Positions 60,885 through 64,000 of a DNA stretch of 64,000 bases are shown piece by piece. A program made the translations under genes and the position numbers. Source of the stretch: Collinsella ihumii (GTDB lineage: Bacteria; Actinomycetota; Coriobacteriia; Coriobacteriales; Coriobacteriaceae); assembly GCF_900046475.1 (NCBI RefSeq), contig NZ_FCOU01000003.1, positions 283,713 to 347,712 of the forward strand, read 5' to 3'. Below the pieces are notes generated by a model. It saw only the letters and a list, made by a program, of their open reading frames with translations. It was not told the origin of the DNA and did not search any database. The stretch's first letter is position 1. The number at the start of each line of letters is the position of its first letter.

Positions 60885-62255
60885 TTAGAACAGGGGGATG
60901 GCGCCCGTCAGGACTGCGACGACGCAGTAGATGGCAAACATCGGAAGGCCCCACTTGAGGATCTGCTTCTGGTGCTCGCCGAAGTCGACCTCACAGCGCT
61001 CGATCAGGATCCAGATCCACGCGATGAGCGGGGTTGCGTAGTAGGTGGCCAGCGGGATCATGGCGCCGACGCCCATAGCGGTCGCGGTGATGCCGTACTG
61101 GGCGGCAAGGCCGGCGAGAACGGGGAGGATGCCGAAGTAGTAGCCGTCGGAGGACAGGAAGATCATGCCCGGGATACCGAGGATGGCCACGAACAGCGGC
61201 AGCAGGTTCTCCATACCGGAGGGCACCAGGCTCGCGAGGAAGATCGCGATGTCGTCGCCCATGCCGGAGTTGGTGAGGATACCCATGAGGAAGCCGGACG
61301 CGACGATCATGGCCGCAGCGGGCATACCGTCCTCAAGGGCAGCAGCCAGACGATCCTTCTGCAGGTGGAAATCGAAGCCGAAGTTCACGAGCAGGGCGAG
61401 GGCGAGACCGCCGCCGAACAGGACCGCAGAGTTCGCGTAACCGCCGATGAGCAGGATCATGATGATCACGGAGAGGATCAGGTTGAACCACACGAGCTTG
61501 GGACGCTTGTACTCGGGATCGTTGTTGCGCACGATGTCGCACATCTTCTCAAGCTCTTCAGCCGTGATGTGGCTGGCGTTCGCAGGATCGTAGCCGAGGC
61601 GCTTGCGCTCCTTCTTGCCCAGGAACCAGGCGACGAAGACACAGTAGATGAGCGCGACGCCCATGCCGGGAAGCAGCAGCGGGAAGAGCTCGGTCACGTC
61701 GAGGTTCAGCGCGGAAAGCACGCGAGCGAGCGGGCCGCCCCACGGAGACATGTTGAAGACCGACGTGGGCAGGCAGATGAGCAGCGCCAGGTACGGCGTC
61801 TTGATGCCGAACTGCTTATACAGCGGAACGAAGGCCGCGGTGGTGATCAGGACCGTGGAGGTGCCGTCGCCGTCAAGGGACACGCCGGCGGCAACCAGCG
61901 TGGAAGCGACCATGATCTTCATCGGGTCGCCCTTGACGAGCTTGATCATCGCGATGACCAACGGATCGAACAGACCGACCTGCATCATGAGCGTGAAGTA
62001 GGTGCAGGCGAACAGGACCATCATCGCGGAGCGAACGGTGCCTGCGGAGACCTCGCCGTCCTCGACGGCGTAGAACACGCCGCTGTAGACCCATTCGAAT
62101 ACGTCCAAAACGTTCTGGCCGGTCAAGAGGCAGTAAATCATACCGGCGGCCAGAGGAACGACGGCAAGGCCGACATACGGGCTCAGCCAGCGCTTCATGA
62201 CGCCGATGATGAAGATGAGAATCATGATTAGGCCAACGGCCGCAGCTAGAGTCAT
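60885..62255 (-). CDS. CitMHS family citrate:proton symporter
   Basis: 456 aa with about 12 membrane segments. VSLDGDGTSTVLITTAAFVP and SVFNMSPWGGPLARVLSAL are CitMHS hallmark sequences; IFLSSDGYYFGILPVLAGLA and MIPLATYYATPLIAWIWILI follow in the second repeat. It imports metal-citrate complexes with protons at the cytoplasmic membrane. The neighbours on both sides are aconitase-superfamily hydratases, supporting a citrate or related tricarboxylate pathway. GGAGGGAATTC precedes the ATG. Confidence 0.93.
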   Translation of the reverse strand: MTLAAAVGLIMILIFIIGVMKRWLSPYVGLAVVPLAAGMIYCLLTGQNVLDVFEWVYSGVFYAVEDGEVSAGTVRSAMMVLFACTYFTLMMQVGLFDPLVIAMIKLVKGDPMKIMVASTLVAAGVSLDGDGTSTVLITTAAFVPLYKQFGIKTPYLALLICLPTSVFNMSPWGGPLARVLSALNLDVTELFPLLLPGMGVALIYCVFVAWFLGKKERKRLGYDPANASHITAEELEKMCDIVRNNDPEYKRPKLVWFNLILSVIIMILLIGGYANSAVLFGGGLALALLVNFGFDFHLQKDRLAAALEDGMPAAAMIVASGFLMGILTNSGMGDDIAIFLASLVPSGMENLLPLFVAILGIPGMIFLSSDGYYFGILPVLAGLAAQYGITATAMGVGAMIPLATYYATPLIAWIWILIERCEVDFGEHQKQILKWGLPMFAIYCVVAVLTGAIPLF

Positions 62256-62329
62256 GAATTCCCTCCTTTACCGTTGTGAGAGATTCCCCTGCGGGAATCA
62301 CCCCTTATTCCTTCCTTATATGAAGCCAA

Positions 62330-62371
62330 GTGCGCGGGCCTGCCTGGCAGCTTGAAGCTGACCCGCGCACT
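62330..62371 (-). terminator. hairpin between hydratase and citrate transporter
   Basis: AGTGCGCGGG/CCCGCGCACT with an inner CAGCTT/AAGCTG stem, 12 bases past the hydratase stop. May attenuate rather than fully end transcription into the transporter gene. Confidence 0.55.
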
Positions 62372-62382
62372 CGTGCATCACC

Positions 62383-64000
62383 CTACTTGCGACGGTTGAA
62401 GTTGATCAGGCAGCCGTCGAGGATGATCTCGCGCTCGTCGTCGGTGAGCGGCGCGGTGTAGAGGGCCATGGTGCCGGCGACCTTGCCGTCGCGGATGATG
62501 TGGCCGCTAAACTCGCTCTTGCCGGTCGCGATCGCCTCACGCACGCCGGGGACGAAGATCCAGTCGCCCGGCTCGAACGCGGGCTCGTCATCGGACTGGA
62601 AGGGCAGCATGCCCCAGTTGATGACGTTGGAGCGATACCGCTTGGTGGCGTACTGCTGGCAGATGTTCGCAAGACCGCCCAGCACGCGCTGGCAGCTTGC
62701 GGCCTGCTCGCGAGCGGAGCCGTCGCCGGGCTTGATCGCGTAGACCATGGAGCCGATCTCGGTGTTGGCGGCGTCGGCGTCGGCGCACACGCCCTGGGCG
62801 GCGGCGAAGACGTCGGCGATGTCGGCAGGAACCGTGCCCGCCTTGCGCTCGGCCTCGAGAGCGGCGGTCGCCTTGGCGCGGCCGACGTAGGCCGGATCGC
62901 GACGGGACAGCGCGAACTCCGCCAGACCCAGCGGGTTGGAGCGGAACGAGGAGGTCTCGCCGGAGGGGATGAGCTCGTCGGTGGTGGTCACCGGGTCGAG
63001 AATCTTGGAGCAGACCTGGAGCAGGACGTTCTCGCCGAGTGCCTCCATCTCAGGCCAGTCCTTGATGTTCGGACCGTAGCACAAAGGCTCTTCCTCTTCG
63101 GCCTTGGAGAAGCCGTTGAAGACGCGGTGCTCGTAGGAGGAGGCGTCGAACTCGTGCTCGGGCACGTCGCCCCAGCAGTCGAGCGTCTCGGCGGAGGTCA
63201 GCACGCCGCCGTTTGCAGCCGTGGCCGCAATGGAGCGGGCGTCCATGAGCGCCACCGCGGACATCTGGCCCTGACCGGGCTTGGAGCCCTCGCGGTTGGG
63301 GAAGTTGCGGGTGGTGTGGCGGATGGACAGCGTGTTGTTGGCGGGCGTGTCGCCGGCGCCGAAGCACGGGCCGCAGAACGCGGTGCGGATGATCGCACCG
63401 GCCTGCATGAGGTCGAAGATGGCCCCCTTCTTGACCAGGTCGGCGAAGACCGGCTGGGAGGAGGGGTAGACGGACAGGTTGAACACGCCGTCGCCGCAGC
63501 TCTTGCCGCGCAGCGCATGGGCGGCCTCGATGACGTTCGTGTAGTTGCCGCCCGCGCAGCCGGCGATGGTGCCCTGCTGGACGTGCAGGCCGGCGGCGTC
63601 GACCTTGCCGCGCAGATCCAGCGCGCCCGCACGACCGGCGATCTCGTCGGCGCGCTTCTCGACGCTCGCCAGGATGTCATCCAGGTTGGCGTTGAGCTCG
63701 TCGATGGTGTAGACGTTGGAGGGGTGGAACGGCAGCGCGATCATCGGGCGGACCTTGGAGAGGTCCACACGGACGCAGCCGTCGTAGTAGGCGATGGCCT
63801 CGGGATCGAGCTGCTTGAACTCGTCGGCGCGACCATGGTCGGCCAGGTACTTCTGCGTATCGGCGTCGGTGCGCCAAATGGAGGACAGGCAGGTGGTCTC
63901 GGTCGTCATGACGTCGACGCCGTTGCGGTAGTCGGTGGTCATGCTCGCGACACCGGGGCCCACGAACTCCATGACCTTGTTCTTGACGTAGCCGCACTCG
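62383..64000 (-). CDS. aconitase-superfamily hydratase (YbhJ-type), 5' end outside window
   Basis: At least 538 residues are visible; the frame runs off the right edge, so an ATG at 63972 ([20 protein letters not shown]) is internal, as the paralogue shows 200+ residues upstream of this point. [40 protein letters not shown] and [20 protein letters not shown] are the cluster and substrate regions; the end is [13 protein letters not shown]. It is close in sequence to the hydratase at 57966-60242 over its whole visible length, so one arose by duplication. Confidence 0.88.
   Translation of the reverse strand, partial: ECGYVKNKVMEFVGPGVASMTTDYRNGVDVMTTETTCLSSIWRTDADTQKYLADHGRADEFKQLDPEAIAYYDGCVRVDLSKVRPMIALPFHPSNVYTIDELNANLDDILASVEKRADEIAGRAGALDLRGKVDAAGLHVQQGTIAGCAGGNYTNVIEAAHALRGKSCGDGVFNLSVYPSSQPVFADLVKKGAIFDLMQAGAIIRTAFCGPCFGAGDTPANNTLSIRHTTRNFPNREGSKPGQGQMSAVALMDARSIAATAANGGVLTSAETLDCWGDVPEHEFDASSYEHRVFNGFSKAEEEEPLCYGPNIKDWPEMEALGENVLLQVCSKILDPVTTTDELIPSGETSSFRSNPLGLAEFALSRRDPAYVGRAKATAALEAERKAGTVPADIADVFAAAQGVCADADAANTEIGSMVYAIKPGDGSAREQAASCQRVLGGLANICQQYATKRYRSNVINWGMLPFQSDDEPAFEPGDWIFVPGVREAIATGKSEFSGHIIRDGKVAGTMALYTAPLTDDEREIILDGCLINFNRRK

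Noticed and set aside
1-64000. CRISPR array
   Set aside because: No regularly spaced repeats of 24-40 bp were seen; the repeated sequences present are palindromes or 12-bp coding repeats.
1-64000. tRNA or rRNA genes
   Set aside because: No cloverleaf with a GTTCRA T-loop and CCA end, and no rRNA signature, was recognised.

Overview
The window comes from a high-GC Gram-positive gut-type actinobacterium. The core genes, including a rubredoxin-first rubrerythrin, an XRE-aminotransferase fusion, a FeoA-FeoB fusion and a CitMHS citrate carrier, look most like class Coriobacteriia, probably Collinsella or a close relative. This is an inference from protein character; no rRNA or tRNA marker is present.

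Left third (1-19.3 kb), an accessory and defence island: a truncated XRE/ImmA-IrrE metallopeptidase, a transposase relic, a HEPN-type TIGR02391 protein, an unrecognised 608-aa protein, and a complete type I restriction-modification operon on the minus strand (hsdM, DUF4145 protein, hsdS with three perfect 12-bp repeats in its spacer helix, a GIY-YIG protein, hsdR). Upstream of it is a second two-gene unit, an adenine methylase with a fused target-recognition domain plus a small partner protein, preceded by three operator-like palindromes. Next come degraded sequence and a block of three SAM methyltransferases that looks horizontally acquired.

Middle (19.4-38.7 kb): ordinary genes (stand-alone GMP synthase ATPase domain, a double-glycine small peptide, DUF2130 protein, nitroreductase, lipase, EFR1 ferredoxin), then an IS3 element with perfect 33-bp ends, and a strongly overlapping minus-strand cassette at 28.5-36.4 kb. 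That cassette encodes a radical SAM enzyme, an unrecognised C-terminal partner, a PLD-SF2 helicase, a 59-aa protein, a DndD-like SMC ATPase and a protein like phosphorothioation-associated protein 4. The radical SAM gene is split by a 1235-bp IS1595 element with an 8-bp target duplication, and a G10 tract separates it from its likely C-terminal half. This is the best candidate for an undescribed system: a Dnd-related module without DndC that carries a radical SAM enzyme. A peptide deformylase-like gene and a DUF5131 gene follow.

Right third (38.9-64 kb), mostly housekeeping and metabolism: rubrerythrin; a solute-binding lipoprotein coupled to a 1035-aa double-Cache/MscS protein; two LysR regulators; membrane proteins; a MarR-like protein with a frameshifted RGG tail; an autoregulated-looking XRE-aminotransferase; a cysteine hydrolase; FeoAB; and a tricarboxylate locus (aconitase, esterase, two YbhJ-type hydratases, CitMHS transporter). 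Intergenic gaps here carry long, near-perfect palindromes belonging to small dispersed families.
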